32,035 nt of DNA from Proteobacteria bacterium UBA5122. Its GTDB lineage: Bacteria; Pseudomonadota; Gammaproteobacteria; Tenderiales; Tenderiaceae. Location: assembly GCA_002415485.1 (NCBI GenBank), contig DHYU01000049.1, positions 18,433 to 50,467 on the forward strand, written 5' to 3'. Below are positions 16,159 to 25,502 of the stretch, one piece after another. Position numbers and translations under genes: made by a program. Positions within the stretch are counted from its first letter, which is position 1. Every line of letters starts with the position of its first letter. Below the pieces are notes generated by a model. It was not told the origin of the DNA and did not search any database. It worked only from the letters and a program-made list of their open reading frames with translations.

Positions 16159-17955
16159 ATGCGCAGCATGGCAGAACCCGCCGCCGACACACCCCGTAAC
16201 GACTGGAAGACAATCCGCGGCCTGATCCCCTATGTCTGGGAACACAAGCCACGAGTCATCGCCGCACTGATCTGTCTGGTGCTGGCCAAGGTCGCCATCA
16301 TCACCATGCCGTGGTTCCTCAAGGACATCGTCGATCACCTGTCGACGGCGGAGGTGATCTTGACGCTGCCACTGGCGTTGCTGCTCGGTTATGGTGCCAT
16401 GCGCCTCGCCAGCACCCTATTTGGCGAACTGCGCGACGCCATCTTCGCCAAGGTCACGCAAAGCTCCATCCGCCGCGTTGCACTGCAGGTATTCAAACAC
16501 CTGCACGGCCTGTCGTTGCGTTTTCATCTGGAACGGCAGACCGGCGGCGTCTCGCGCGACATCGAACGCGGCAGCCGCGGCATCAGTTTTCTGCTGAACT
16601 TCATGATCTTCAACATCCTGCCCACACTGCTGGAGATCACACTCGTCACCATCATCCTGTTTTTAAACTACGACGTGTGGTTCGCGATCATCACCTTCAT
16701 CACCGTGGCCAGTTATGTCGCCTTCTCGCTGATCGTCACCGAATGGCGCATGCGTTTTCGCCGCACCATGAACGACCTCGACTCCAAGGCCAACACCCGC
16801 GCCATCGATTCATTGCTCAACTACGAGACGGTCAAATACTTCAACAACGAAGACTACGAGGCCAGACGCTACGACGCCAATCTCGAAAAATGGCAGGAAG
16901 CCGCCGTCAAAAACCAGACCTCACTCGGTCTGCTCAACTTCGGCCAGGGCGCGATCATCGCGATGGGCATGACCGCGCTGTTGATCCTCGCCAGCCAGGG
17001 CGTCGTCAACGGCGAGATGACAATCGGCGACCTGGTGCTGATCAACGCCTACCTGTTGCAGCTGTTTATGCCGCTCAACTTTTTGGGCTTTGTCTATCGT
17101 GAGGTCAAACACTCGCTCGCCGACATGGAGAAGATGTTCAGCCTGCTCTACAACAACCCCGACGTGCAGGACAAACCGGGCGCACAAGATCTGCAGGTGC
17201 ATCACGGCGCAGTCAGGTTCGAAAACGTCGCCTTCGGCTACGGCGAAAAACGCCAGATCCTGCACGACGTCAGCTTTGAAATCCCCGCCGGCAAAAAGGT
17301 CGCCGTCGTCGGCCACAGCGGTGCGGGCAAATCGACACTGTCGCGCCTGTTGTTTCGTTTTTATGAGATCAACGGCGGCCGCATCCTGATCGACGAGCAG
17401 GACATCAGCGCCATCACCCAAGGCAGCCTGCGTCGCGCCATCGGCATCGTGCCGCAAGACACCGTGCTGTTTAACGACAGCATCGAATACAACATCGCCT
17501 ACGGCCGCCCCGACGCCAGCAAAGAAGACATCATCGCCGCCGCCAGGACCGCGCACATCCACGACTTCATCGAATCATTGCCCGACGGCTACAACAGCAC
17601 CGTAGGCGAGCGCGGCCTCAAACTCTCCGGCGGCGAAAAACAACGCATCGCCATCGCCCGCACCGTGCTCAAAAACCCACGCATCCTGATCTTCGACGAA
17701 GCGACATCCGCGCTCGATTCAAAATCGGAACAGGCCATCCTCAAGGCACTGCGCGCCGTCGCCGCCGACCACACCACGCTGGTCATCGCCCATCGACTCT
17801 CGACCATTGTCGATGCCGATGAAATCCTGGTCATGGATGGCGGCAGGATCATCGAACGTGGCGCACACCAAGCACTGCTCGCGCAGCACGGTGCCTATAA
17901 AAACATGTGGGAACTGCAAAAACAGGAACAATCCGACCATATCCCCACTGATTAA
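16159..17955 (+). CDS. Atm1-type ABC exporter (half transporter)
   Basis: The 598-aa protein is an ABC half transporter of the Atm1/ABCB7/HMT1 group, which moves glutathione-linked sulfur or metal conjugates and is tied to Fe-S and heavy-metal homeostasis. Six membrane helices span about residues 30-320. The nucleotide-binding domain has Walker A GHSGAGKST (about 385-393), the signature LSGGEKQR, Walker B ILIFDEAT (about 510) and the H-loop AHRLST. The group marker NYETVKYFNNE is present. It starts 72 bases after the NsrR-like gene; an alternative ATG is at 16168. A strong terminator follows. Confidence 0.92.
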   Translation: MRSMAEPAADTPRNDWKTIRGLIPYVWEHKPRVIAALICLVLAKVAIITMPWFLKDIVDHLSTAEVILTLPLALLLGYGAMRLASTLFGELRDAIFAKVTQSSIRRVALQVFKHLHGLSLRFHLERQTGGVSRDIERGSRGISFLLNFMIFNILPTLLEITLVTIILFLNYDVWFAIITFITVASYVAFSLIVTEWRMRFRRTMNDLDSKANTRAIDSLLNYETVKYFNNEDYEARRYDANLEKWQEAAVKNQTSLGLLNFGQGAIIAMGMTALLILASQGVVNGEMTIGDLVLINAYLLQLFMPLNFLGFVYREVKHSLADMEKMFSLLYNNPDVQDKPGAQDLQVHHGAVRFENVAFGYGEKRQILHDVSFEIPAGKKVAVVGHSGAGKSTLSRLLFRFYEINGGRILIDEQDISAITQGSLRRAIGIVPQDTVLFNDSIEYNIAYGRPDASKEDIIAAARTAHIHDFIESLPDGYNSTVGERGLKLSGGEKQRIAIARTVLKNPRILIFDEATSALDSKSEQAILKALRAVAADHTTLVIAHRLSTIVDADEILVMDGGRIIERGAHQALLAQHGAYKNMWELQKQEQSDHIPTD

Positions 17956-17970
17956 GCGCCCGCACATCGA

Positions 17971-17997
17971 ATGCCGGGGCTATCCCCCGGCATTTTT
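17971..17997 (+). terminator. Intrinsic terminator after the ABC exporter
   Basis: A 9-bp stem (ATGCCGGGG and CCCCGGCAT) with a 5-base loop is followed by TTTT, 15 bases after the stop codon. It is canonical and separates the exporter from the phosphorylase gene. Confidence 0.93.
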
Positions 17998-18067
17998 GCA
18001 CCCGGTTTCTATAACTTGTGCATGGATATCCGATACTCTTTCATGACAGGAAAATTGCGGAACGCCC

Positions 18068-19630
18068 ATGACTCGCCATCGTTCAACCAAGCCGAATGAG
18101 AGCTGCCTCAGCCTTCGCCGTGTCGCGATCGATACCTACCGCGAAAACGTCGCCTATCTGCACCGCGACTGCGAGCGTTATCGGGCCGAGGGCTTTCAGG
18201 CGCTATCGAAGGTCAAGATCAGCACTGATGGCCACAGCATCCTCGCGGTGCTCAATGTGGTCGATGACAATAGGCTGGTGACGCCCCAGGAACTGGGCCT
18301 GTCCGAACAGGCCTATGCACAGCTGGGTTTGGAGACGGGCACGCTGGTATTGGTCGACCACGCCGAACCACCGGCATCGATGGATGCCATCCGCCGCAAG
18401 ATTGGCGGCGAGCGTCTGAGCTATGAAGACTTCAGCGCCATTGCCCAGGACATCGCCCACAATCGTTATTCGAAGATGGAGATGGCGGCGTTTCTCGTCG
18501 CCTCCGGTCAGACAGGGCTTGATCGCGACGAGGTGCTGCACCTGACGCGGGCGATGACCAACACCGGTTCGCGCCTCGATTGGCATGAGCCACTGGTCGT
18601 CGACAAACACTGCATCGGCGGCATCCCCGGCAACCGCACATCGATGCTGGTCGTACCGATCGTTGCCGCCCACGGCATGTTGATCCCCAAGACATCGAGC
18701 CGCGCCATCACCTCACCCGCCGGCACCGCCGATACGATGGAGGTATTGGCCGAGGTCGAGCTGACCACTGAAAAGATGCATCACATCATCCGCCACGAAC
18801 GCGCCTGCATCAGCTGGGGCGGCACCGCGCACCTGGCGCCGGTCGACGATGTGCTGATCTCGGTTGAACGACCGCTGGGCATCGATTCCGCCGGGCAGAT
18901 GATCGCCTCGATCCTGTCTAAAAAACTCGCCGCAGGTTCCACCCATCTATTGATCGATATCCCGGTCGGCCCGCACGCCAAGGTACGCCACATGCGTGAG
19001 GCGATGGCCTTGCGCAAACTGTTCGAATTCGTCGGCGATCGTTTGAATCTGCACCTGGAAGTGATCATCACCGATGGCCGTCAACCGATCGGCCGCGGCA
19101 TCGGCCCGGTACTCGAGGCGCGGGATGTCATGCAGGTGCTGAACAATGATCCCAACGCGCCGGACGATCTGCGACAAAAGGCACTGCGACTGGCCGGTCG
19201 CGTGCTCGAATTCGACCCTGATATACGCGGCGGCCAGGGTTACACCATCGCCCGCGACATCCTCGAATCCGGCCGCGCGCTGGCCAAGATGAATGCCATC
19301 ATCGAGGCCCAGGGACGCCGCGAAACCCCGGTCGCCCTCGGCAGTCTGCATCATGATGTGCTGGCCGACGCCGACGGTTTTGTAATTGAGATCGACAACC
19401 TGCACATCGCCAAGATCGCCCGCCTCGCCGGCGCACCGATGGACAAAGGCGCTGGCGTCGATCTGCTGGTCAAGCTCGGTGATCAGGTCAGCCTCGGCAG
19501 CCCGCTCTACCGGATTCATGCCGAATTTCGCGCCGATTTCGAATTCGCCATCGCCGCCATCAAGGAACACGGCAGCGGCTATCGCATCGGCGACAGCGCG
19601 CACCTGCCCACCGCCTTTGTCGATAACTAA
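18068..19630 (+). CDS. AMP phosphorylase / thymidine phosphorylase-like protein
   Basis: The product belongs to the nucleoside phosphorylase family that includes DeoA and archaeal AMP phosphorylase, which splits NMPs with phosphate to a base and ribose 1,5-bisphosphate. At 520 aa it is longer than DeoA (about 440). It has the extra N-terminal domain (about residues 1-95) of the AMP phosphorylase subgroup. The signature SSRAITSPAGTADTMEV is of that subgroup's type. The C-terminal domain ends GYRIGDSAHLPTAFVDN. Its 3' end forms the left copy of the 104-bp direct repeat. The ancestral partner was the PRPP synthetase gene, now 7 kb away; a decayed copy follows at once. Confidence 0.9.
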   Translation: MTRHRSTKPNESCLSLRRVAIDTYRENVAYLHRDCERYRAEGFQALSKVKISTDGHSILAVLNVVDDNRLVTPQELGLSEQAYAQLGLETGTLVLVDHAEPPASMDAIRRKIGGERLSYEDFSAIAQDIAHNRYSKMEMAAFLVASGQTGLDRDEVLHLTRAMTNTGSRLDWHEPLVVDKHCIGGIPGNRTSMLVVPIVAAHGMLIPKTSSRAITSPAGTADTMEVLAEVELTTEKMHHIIRHERACISWGGTAHLAPVDDVLISVERPLGIDSAGQMIASILSKKLAAGSTHLLIDIPVGPHAKVRHMREAMALRKLFEFVGDRLNLHLEVIITDGRQPIGRGIGPVLEARDVMQVLNNDPNAPDDLRQKALRLAGRVLEFDPDIRGGQGYTIARDILESGRALAKMNAIIEAQGRRETPVALGSLHHDVLADADGFVIEIDNLHIAKIARLAGAPMDKGAGVDLLVKLGDQVSLGSPLYRIHAEFRADFEFAIAAIKEHGSGYRIGDSAHLPTAFVDN

Positions 19631-19675
19631 CCCGTAACAGGACGTACCAATGTTGATACTTGGTTTTCCCGATTC
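19572..19675 (+). repeat. 104-bp perfect direct repeat, left copy
   Basis: This stretch is identical base for base to 26709-26812 (offset 7137). It covers the last 19 or so codons of the phosphorylase gene, the intergenic spacer with its AGGA site, and the first nine codons of the PRPP synthetase reading frame. Outside these limits the flanks are homologous but clearly diverged, or unrelated. Confidence 0.97.
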
Positions 19676-19930
19676 CGATGCTCAAGCGCAGGCACTGACA
19701 CTATCAACACTGTCGCTGCGGACCAGCCTCTTTCGCAGCCTGCATCAAACCAACGACAAACTAATTGAACTACTGCTTGCCTGTAGAACAGCGCAAACAG
19801 GGCGTCACCCACATCATGCTGGTCGCTCCCTATCTGTGCTACATACACCACGGCAGTGCAGCACAACTCTCCAGCTAATCAACAACTGCATTAGTGGCCA
19901 GACACCTCTACGCGCCTTGATGCCTCTCGA
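19650..19930 (+). pseudogene. Decayed PRPP synthetase gene (relic)
   Basis: Translation starts as in the intact gene at 26787 (MLILGFPDS, then QAQAL). It then lacks 24 residues containing the essential RFPDGE segment, resumes in frame at LFRSLHQTNDKLIELLLACRTA, and shifts frame by a 2-base loss near 19797. The shifted frame continues the homology (GVTHIMLVAPYLCYI) and then stops near 19878. Weak similarity may run to about 19930. The intact copy keeps the deleted parts, so this is a nonfunctional xenologue or paralogue, not a short gene. Confidence 0.9.
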
Positions 19931-19995
19931 CATAGAGACAGTAGCCACCACCCACTCTCAAAATAAAAATTCGCGAGTCATGTAACGTGAACAAC

Positions 19996-20631
19996 ATGCA
20001 CTACTCTCTGATCATCGAAGATGTACCCGACGCCCAGCAGTGGCTGGCAGCCGCCTTGTGCAGTGCCTATCCACAAACACAGATAAGCTACGCGGCCAAC
20101 CTCAAAGAGGCGTTTGCCATTACTGCCAAACACAATTTTGATATCGCCCTGGTCGATCTCAACCTGCCCGATGGCTCCGGTGTCAATGCCATCCGTAAGA
20201 TTCGGTGCAAGGCGCCTGAAACTCTCTGTATCGTCGTGACCATCTACGACGACGATCAGCATCTCTTTCCTGCACTCCAGGCGGGAGCTCAGGGCTATCT
20301 GCTCAAGGAGCAGAGTCAGCAACAGATCTGCCAGCGGCTGCAAGGGATTGCCAACGGAGAACCGCCCCTCTCCCCTGCCATTGCCCGGCGACTGCTGGGG
20401 CACTTCAACACGCAAACACCCACACCAGAGAGCATTCTGACTCCACGTGAACAGGATGTGCTGACTCTGATCGCCAAGGGGATCAAACTAGCAGAGGTGG
20501 CCGCTATGCTGGAAATCAGCCGCAACACCGCAGCCGGTTACGTAAAGGAGATCTACCGCAAACTCGATGTCACATCACGCGCAGAGGCAACGATGGAGGC
20601 CGCACGACTCGGGCTGATATTCCCTAAATGA
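19996..20631 (+). CDS. NarL/LuxR-family response regulator
   Basis: This is a two-component DNA-binding response regulator of 211 aa. The receiver domain (about 1-115) has the acidic pair Glu8-Asp9, the phospho-acceptor Asp54 in ALVDLNLPDG, the VVTIYDD switch region and the conserved Lys in GYLLKE. The C-terminal LuxR-type helix-turn-helix (about 148-205) reads LTPREQDVLTLIAKG, then EISRNTAAGYVKEIYRKL. A GTG at 19987 would add three residues; the ATG at 19996 fits family starts better, though no strong ribosome binding site is seen. Its likely partner is the HisKA_3 kinase at 22305, which lies beyond an oppositely oriented gene. Confidence 0.92.
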   Translation: MHYSLIIEDVPDAQQWLAAALCSAYPQTQISYAANLKEAFAITAKHNFDIALVDLNLPDGSGVNAIRKIRCKAPETLCIVVTIYDDDQHLFPALQAGAQGYLLKEQSQQQICQRLQGIANGEPPLSPAIARRLLGHFNTQTPTPESILTPREQDVLTLIAKGIKLAEVAAMLEISRNTAAGYVKEIYRKLDVTSRAEATMEAARLGLIFPK

Positions 20632-20660
20632 CAACTGACACATTCAAGGATGAATTATCA

Positions 20661-20708
20661 TGAAAAATCACGAAGAGATCATCGAAGTTTTGCAACAAAC
20701 GAAATAGC
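20661..20708 (+). CDS. Possible 15-aa leader-like ORF or gene remnant
   Basis: An ATG 11 bases after an AAGGA site opens a 15-codon frame (MKNHEEIIEVLQQTK, then TAG), just downstream of the response regulator. It could be the truncated start of a lost third gene, a small peptide gene, or chance. The overlapping ATG at 20650 gives a different frame. No homology is recognised. Confidence 0.25.
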
Positions 20709-20733
20709 CTCCTCAGATTTCACATCAGAAATT

Positions 20734-20753
20734 CTGAGTGCGGCGACACTCAG
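20734..20753. terminator. Hairpin between convergent genes, no T-tract
   Basis: A 7-bp stem (CTGAGTG, cggcga, CACTCAG) sits between the response regulator and the outer-membrane protein gene, which converge here. No T-run follows on either strand, so terminator function is uncertain. Confidence 0.35.
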
Positions 20754-20785
20754 CACACGTCTTCAAGACGATCTGACAGCTGCAC

Positions 20786-22042
20786 CTAAAAGATCGTTGT
20801 CAATGTCAGATAGAAATCGCGAACATCTACCATATTGTGCCCCTCATAAGTCTCCTGCATCTCCACTCTGGCAATCAACGGCATGGGAATAACCCCGCTA
20901 CGCCAGGCTGCAATGCCACTCCACGAAACCGCAACACGCCACTGATTGGTATCAATCTTGGTATTGGCTTCAAGTGCCGCCGTATTCTGGCCAGTGGGCG
21001 ATGTATAGTGATCTGGAGATTTCTGCCAGCGATGCCATGTCAGCAAAGGGCGCCAATTCCCCCAGCTATGGCCCAGTTCAACGTCATACTCCCAGAAGTT
21101 GCCCAGGTCCCGGTCGAGCCGCTCTTTCGATGAGGCTTGCGCCAACACCTGCCCCGATGATGGCACACGCATCTCCAACTGATCCTTAATCTGAATGGTG
21201 CGTTTGGCCATCAAACGCAGATCGCTTGCCCCCCAGTGTCGGAAATACTCCACCTGCCCCACCCAATCATCACTGCCATCATCGAGTGGCACATCAAAGA
21301 GATCGTCGGGATTATCCGCCTCGGCCAGACCAAAACGGTAACCGCCCCCCCATACCACAGACGTATGCGCATCCTCGTACGAGCGCCACAATGCGCCCAC
21401 CAAGAGACTTCCCATACCAGAAGTAGACGTAGTGCCCAGCGCTTCATAACCATAGCCAAAGGCAGGCGAGACCAGAATCTGATTCAAACCTGCCGCATCC
21501 ATGGGCGCCAATGCTCCGCCACCCACCGGGGCAAAAGGAAAATTGGTGGGGCCGATAGCCTGGTGGACATCAAAGGCAGGATTCCAGCCAACATTGCCCC
21601 CACTCAGATCAAAGGCAACACGGTTCCTGGTACTGCCAAAAGTGAAGATGGTCCCAACCGTCAGATTAGGGGCAAACCCATAACCCAATGTCACCTCGGA
21701 ACGTTCGATGGCAACTTTCGAGGTCAATGAAGTCGTTCCCAGCGATGCGCCTCCACCTAATAGTGCAAGCGCCGGAAAGATCGAACGATCAAGCGCAACC
21801 TGATCGAACGGAGCGGCCAGTGACTCACGTTCACCGGCATTGTTGTAACGGTGATCATAACCATTGCGGCGCAGCTCCACCCTCGCCACCCAGCGCCCCT
21901 CAGGGGCCAATGGCGTCAAGGCATGGGCCGCAGCCGTCGGCAACTCATCGGCGGCCCGTACGGGCAAGGTCGGCCACAACAGCATCAACAAAAGCATGCC
22001 AGTCAGGTAATGAACCAATGTCCGTGTATTGCGCCACTTCAT
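20786..22042 (-). CDS. Predicted outer-membrane beta-barrel protein
   Basis: The start is set at ATG 22042 because it begins a clear Sec signal peptide (MKWRNTRTLVHYLTGMLLLM, cleavage after PVRA); upstream codons are not signal-like. The mature part of about 385 aa alternates polar and hydrophobic residues in beta-strand style. It shows SEVTLGYGFAPNLTVGTIFTFG, as in transporters of the Phenol_MetA_deg group, and ends with a terminal Phe (LTTIF), the usual barrel-assembly signal. The substrate is unknown and the family assignment is tentative. It diverges from the histidine kinase gene, sharing a 262-base control region with an operator-like motif. Confidence 0.75.
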   Translation of the reverse strand: MKWRNTRTLVHYLTGMLLLMLLWPTLPVRAADELPTAAAHALTPLAPEGRWVARVELRRNGYDHRYNNAGERESLAAPFDQVALDRSIFPALALLGGGASLGTTSLTSKVAIERSEVTLGYGFAPNLTVGTIFTFGSTRNRVAFDLSGGNVGWNPAFDVHQAIGPTNFPFAPVGGGALAPMDAAGLNQILVSPAFGYGYEALGTTSTSGMGSLLVGALWRSYEDAHTSVVWGGGYRFGLAEADNPDDLFDVPLDDGSDDWVGQVEYFRHWGASDLRLMAKRTIQIKDQLEMRVPSSGQVLAQASSKERLDRDLGNFWEYDVELGHSWGNWRPLLTWHRWQKSPDHYTSPTGQNTAALEANTKIDTNQWRVAVSWSGIAAWRSGVIPMPLIARVEMQETYEGHNMVDVRDFYLTLTTIF

Positions 22043-22124
22043 AATCTCTGCCTCAAATCGCGACATGCCCCTGAAAATATGCATAAATGATGAACTATAT
22101 CCTAAGCCAGTTGGCCACATCCCA

Positions 22125-22140
22125 CCTGAACAGGGGGGTG
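22125..22140. promoter_or_regulatory. Operator-like motif CCT-N4-AGGGGGGTG
   Basis: The sequence CCT-GAAC-AGGGGGGTG lies between the divergent outer-membrane protein and histidine kinase genes. It shares the form CCT-N4-AGGGGRGTG with the larger palindrome at 25418-25443, the other divergent region of the island. This symmetrical half-site layout suits a dimeric NarL-type regulator. The 22043-22304 gap otherwise shows no gene. Confidence 0.45.
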
Positions 22141-22304
22141 ACAAAATCGGTCCGGTAGAAATAGATCTATATCATGAAGACGCCAAAGACAAACCGAACG
22201 CCCCATCCCATACCTACTCTGCACACGGGGTCAGGTTGCAATAGCGATGGAGTGAACCACATCTCGACCATTTTCCATCCCCACCGGGAATCGTAGAAAG
22301 AGAA

Positions 22305-24122
22305 ATGATTAGAAACGCACTAGTATTGATTCTGCTGCTGATGCCATACCATGCCTGGTCCCAGATCGTCACCCTAAAGCATGGAGAACTGCTGCTCAGT
22401 GCCAGCACTACACCACCTGATCAGCATATTGACGGGTGGCAGAGCATTTCACTTCCCGACCCCTGGAGTGGCACGCGCTATCAGAGTGACAGTGCCCAAG
22501 GCTGGTACCGTTTCAATCTTGACACCCCACCACCCGGTGAGCTCTGGGGCATCTACCTGCCACGACTCAACATGAATGCCGCTGTCTACTTCAACGGTCA
22601 CTATCTGGGGGACGGTGGCAGCTTCGATGAGCCCCTGGGGCGTAACTGGTCGCGACCACTCTACTTCACCATTCCAGCCGGCCTGTGGCACAGCAGCGAG
22701 AATCAAATCATGATTCGCCTAAAGTCCTACTATGGATTTGGCACGCTGGGAAACATTTTCATCGGGACAGATTCACAACTAAAACCGGAATTCCAGAACC
22801 GCCATTTCTGGGAGATTGGCGTCAGCAGTGCCCTATTCCTGCTCCTGCTGGTCATCTCCCTGTTCATGCTAAGCATGTGGTACCACCGCCGCCAGGACAG
22901 CATGTATCTGTTTTTTGCCCTGACCACATTCACCTGGTCATTCTTTTCACTGAACAAATTCATCATGGAGATCCCCGTATCGGGAAAGATATGGGATGGG
23001 GCGATATACAGCATCATCGTCTGGTGGGGGGTGTTCCTGGCGCTGTTCTGCTTTCGTATCGCCAGGATAGATGTGCCACGCATGGAGAAGGCTCTTTATC
23101 TTTTTGGCATGGCGGCCACTCTCAACTACATGTCGTGTGACGTTGAATCACTCCCCCTTGCCGCCCTTGTCTGGCAACTGGGCATCTTCGTGATCGGTTG
23201 CACCACACTGGTTATGCTGATCATTAAGTGGAACAAGGCCCCGAGCCCCACCATTGCAATGATTGCATCAGCCATGGCCTTGATTTGTGCAGTGGGTGTA
23301 TATGACATGCTGACACAGGCCAGAATCATCGCCCCCGCCCCCCAGATACTGACTCATCTTCTGGACCTCTCATCATCGCTCATGCTGCTGATCATCGCCT
23401 GGCATCTGACCAAGCGATTTGTTCACGCCCTGAACGAATCCGAAGCACTGACCCGTGAGCTGGAAACACGCATCAGCGCAAAGAGTGAAGAACTAGAACA
23501 GAGCTATCGGAAACTCGCCGAGCTGGAAAAACAACAAGCCATCCTGGCTGAACGGGAACGCATTCACCGCGACCTGCATGATGACGTTGGTGCAAAACTG
23601 CTATCGCTCACCTATCGCAGCAATGAAGAAAATGCCCAGCTGGCGCGCTCTGCCCTGCAGGATCTGCGTGATGTGGTCTCACGCACCTCACATGAAGGAT
23701 TAACACTGGGCGACGCCCTGGCTGACTGGCGCGCCGAGTGCGACAGCCGTTTCGAAGACGCCGACATAACACTACATTGGCAGCAGAGTGAGACCCTGCC
23801 GGAACTACCACTGAAATCGGCACAAACCATGAACATCGGTCGCATCCTGCGCGAGGCGGTGAGCAACATCATACGCCACTCCCAAGCCAGTAATGCCACC
23901 ATCATCATCGAATACAACGCTGAACGCATTCACATCTGTATCGAAAACGATGGGGTCGACCGTAATATCGCCATTCACGAAACCGGCCGCGGCATTCAGA
24001 ACATGAAGGCCCGTGCCGCGGCACTGGGGGGCGCCATCCACTGGCACAACAGAGAGCCCAGTGGCTGCCGCATCGACTGGTGGTTTCCACTCACTCAAGC
24101 AGAATCTCCAGAAGAGCATTAA
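22305..24122 (+). CDS. 7TMR-DISM-type sensor histidine kinase (HisKA_3)
   Basis: This is a membrane sensor kinase of 605 aa. It has a signal peptide (MIRNALVLILLLMPYHAWSQ), then a periplasmic beta-sandwich sensor domain (about 20-165) with NMNAAVYFNGHYLGDGG, like carbohydrate-binding 7TMR-DISMED modules. Seven predicted membrane helices lie between about 170 and 385. A coiled coil (about 390-410) leads to the HisKA_3 dimer domain with phospho-acceptor His425 in RIHRDLHDDVGAKLL, and an ATPase domain with REAVSNIIRHS and GRGIQNMKARAAALGG. This is the NarX/UhpB class that pairs with NarL-type regulators, so the regulator at 19996 is the natural partner. Confidence 0.9.
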   Translation: MIRNALVLILLLMPYHAWSQIVTLKHGELLLSASTTPPDQHIDGWQSISLPDPWSGTRYQSDSAQGWYRFNLDTPPPGELWGIYLPRLNMNAAVYFNGHYLGDGGSFDEPLGRNWSRPLYFTIPAGLWHSSENQIMIRLKSYYGFGTLGNIFIGTDSQLKPEFQNRHFWEIGVSSALFLLLLVISLFMLSMWYHRRQDSMYLFFALTTFTWSFFSLNKFIMEIPVSGKIWDGAIYSIIVWWGVFLALFCFRIARIDVPRMEKALYLFGMAATLNYMSCDVESLPLAALVWQLGIFVIGCTTLVMLIIKWNKAPSPTIAMIASAMALICAVGVYDMLTQARIIAPAPQILTHLLDLSSSLMLLIIAWHLTKRFVHALNESEALTRELETRISAKSEELEQSYRKLAELEKQQAILAERERIHRDLHDDVGAKLLSLTYRSNEENAQLARSALQDLRDVVSRTSHEGLTLGDALADWRAECDSRFEDADITLHWQQSETLPELPLKSAQTMNIGRILREAVSNIIRHSQASNATIIIEYNAERIHICIENDGVDRNIAIHETGRGIQNMKARAAALGGAIHWHNREPSGCRIDWWFPLTQAESPEEH

Positions 24123-24168
24123 GCATGCATGGCATATTCAGGGACCAGACAGCCGGCCCCTAAGGTTC

Positions 24169-24192
24169 GAGGAGATGCCGCTGCGTCTCCTC
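24169..24192. terminator. Hairpin between convergent genes
   Basis: A 7-bp stem (GAGGAGA and TCTCCTC) with a 10-base loop lies between the kinase stop codon and the stop codon of the convergent gene at 24202. It is a likely shared transcript end, although the T-tract is weak. Confidence 0.5.
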
Positions 24193-24201
24193 AGTCATTG
24201 A

Positions 24202-25329
24202 TCATTTAGCAGGATTCTCCTTGGCCCATTGCGCCAGGGTAGCATTAGTCACCTTCAATGCATTGAGCACCTGCGCCTTGAACTTTTCACGATCAGGCTT
24301 GATGTCAACCATGGTGGATTTTTCATACGCAGGATCGAAGAAACTCTTGTCGACGATCTTGTTTTCTACTACAAACTCGCCAAAATCATAACCGTAATTG
24401 AAGGCGTACTCGCTTGCCTCCTCATCCGACCAGGATTTCGGAGTCTTGATGCGCAACGTACCCATCTCGCTGGGCACATTACCAACGAAAGTGCTCTTGT
24501 AGGTCTGAACGTTGATATCCGTAGGAATCACCACCAGATAAGGATCTGCCTTCACTGCGGCAGCACGCAACATCTTGGGACGCAGCCCCTGCACCCAGGC
24601 TGGGCGGACCCGGAAGGTCAGATCGAGTATCACCGCATCAGCATCCACTGCCATCTGCTTGAATGCCCCCATGTTTTTTTGTGACAGGGCACTTCCCGCC
24701 TTCGATAGCGCACCACCCTGATCCAGAGGATTGGCCATACCGAACCACATCGGCATGCCCTGTGGCACCTTCGCCACATAGTTCACCTCCGCCAAACCGC
24801 CGTTGTCATCCTCACTGGAGTACTGGCCATTTTCATCCGGTGTGGCGACTTCGAGCTCCTTGTAACCCTTGCCTTCTTTGATCGATTCGATCAACACCAC
24901 CTCACGTCCAATCGCCTTCATGCACGCCTGCAGATCGGCATAACCTTCCTCTGCAATCTCCTGCATAAGCTCATCGTCCATATCCACACGGGCAACCGCC
25001 GAAAGGATCTTGTCTGGATGCTTGACGTAGTAGGTAATCCTGTCAGCACCGCTGAAATTGCTGATCTGGCTCTCCTCACCTTTCTCCTTCACCGTCGCTG
25101 CCGCACTCAGCATGTAACCGACGCGGTAACCAGCGATCAGGATCTTGTTCTTCTCTTCGAAGGCATCATCCACATCGCCCAGATCCTTGAATATCTTCTT
25201 GCTCTCCTTGAGTGTCAGCGTGTCCGGATCAAACTTTACATCCGCCCAGAGTGGGGATACATAACAGACAGAGGTCATGGCCAGGAGCAGAGTTCCAGCC
25301 TTCATTTTTTTCAATGCGTCAGGGGTCAT
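24202..25329 (-). CDS. Exported protein of unknown function
   Basis: The 375-aa protein has a signal peptide (about residues 9-29, MKAGTLLLAMTSVCYVSPLWA) and no further membrane helix, so it is probably periplasmic. The mature part is rich in Lys, Asp and Glu, with a soluble alpha/beta look and segments such as TLKESKKIFKDLGDVDDAFEE and SDEEASEYAFNYGYDFGEFVVENK. Three Trp-Phe/Met pairs occur. I do not recognise the family. A strong AAGGAG site lies 9 bases before the ATG at 25329. It diverges from the PEP-CTERM gene, sharing a 173-base control region with a strong palindrome. It probably belongs to the island's regulated set. Confidence 0.75.
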   Translation of the reverse strand: MTPDALKKMKAGTLLLAMTSVCYVSPLWADVKFDPDTLTLKESKKIFKDLGDVDDAFEEKNKILIAGYRVGYMLSAAATVKEKGEESQISNFSGADRITYYVKHPDKILSAVARVDMDDELMQEIAEEGYADLQACMKAIGREVVLIESIKEGKGYKELEVATPDENGQYSSEDDNGGLAEVNYVAKVPQGMPMWFGMANPLDQGGALSKAGSALSQKNMGAFKQMAVDADAVILDLTFRVRPAWVQGLRPKMLRAAAVKADPYLVVIPTDINVQTYKSTFVGNVPSEMGTLRIKTPKSWSDEEASEYAFNYGYDFGEFVVENKIVDKSFFDPAYEKSTMVDIKPDREKFKAQVLNALKVTNATLAQWAKENPAK

Positions 25330-25417
25330 TACTTACGGCTCCTTCTTGATAAAGCCTAGGGTTAAACACGAACGGCATGCAAATACCAGCACAAGTATCC
25401 AAGCTGCCCTCCCCTCC

Positions 25418-25443
25418 GGCACCCCCCTATTTAGGGGAGTGCC
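25418..25443. promoter_or_regulatory. 26-base palindrome in the divergent control region
   Basis: Outer arms GGCAC and GTGCC and inner arms CCCCT and AGGGG pair around ATTT, with one mismatch. It lies 60 bases before the PEP-CTERM start and 89 bases before the exported-protein start. No T-run follows, so it is more likely an operator than a terminator. It shares CCT-N4-AGGGGRGTG with 22125-22140. Confidence 0.55.
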
Positions 25444-25502
25444 ATTACCCCAGCCTGGCTTTATATTTGAGCCAACCCAGAAGTAGCCGCGAGGGCATTA
25501 TC

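Noticed and set aside
16921..17562. 213-codon minus-strand frame inside the ABC exporter
   Set aside because: It mirrors the nucleotide-binding domain coding sequence and has no start context.
25418..25443. Palindrome read as an intrinsic terminator
   Set aside because: It has no T-tract and sits between divergent start codons, where no transcript ends; an operator fits better.
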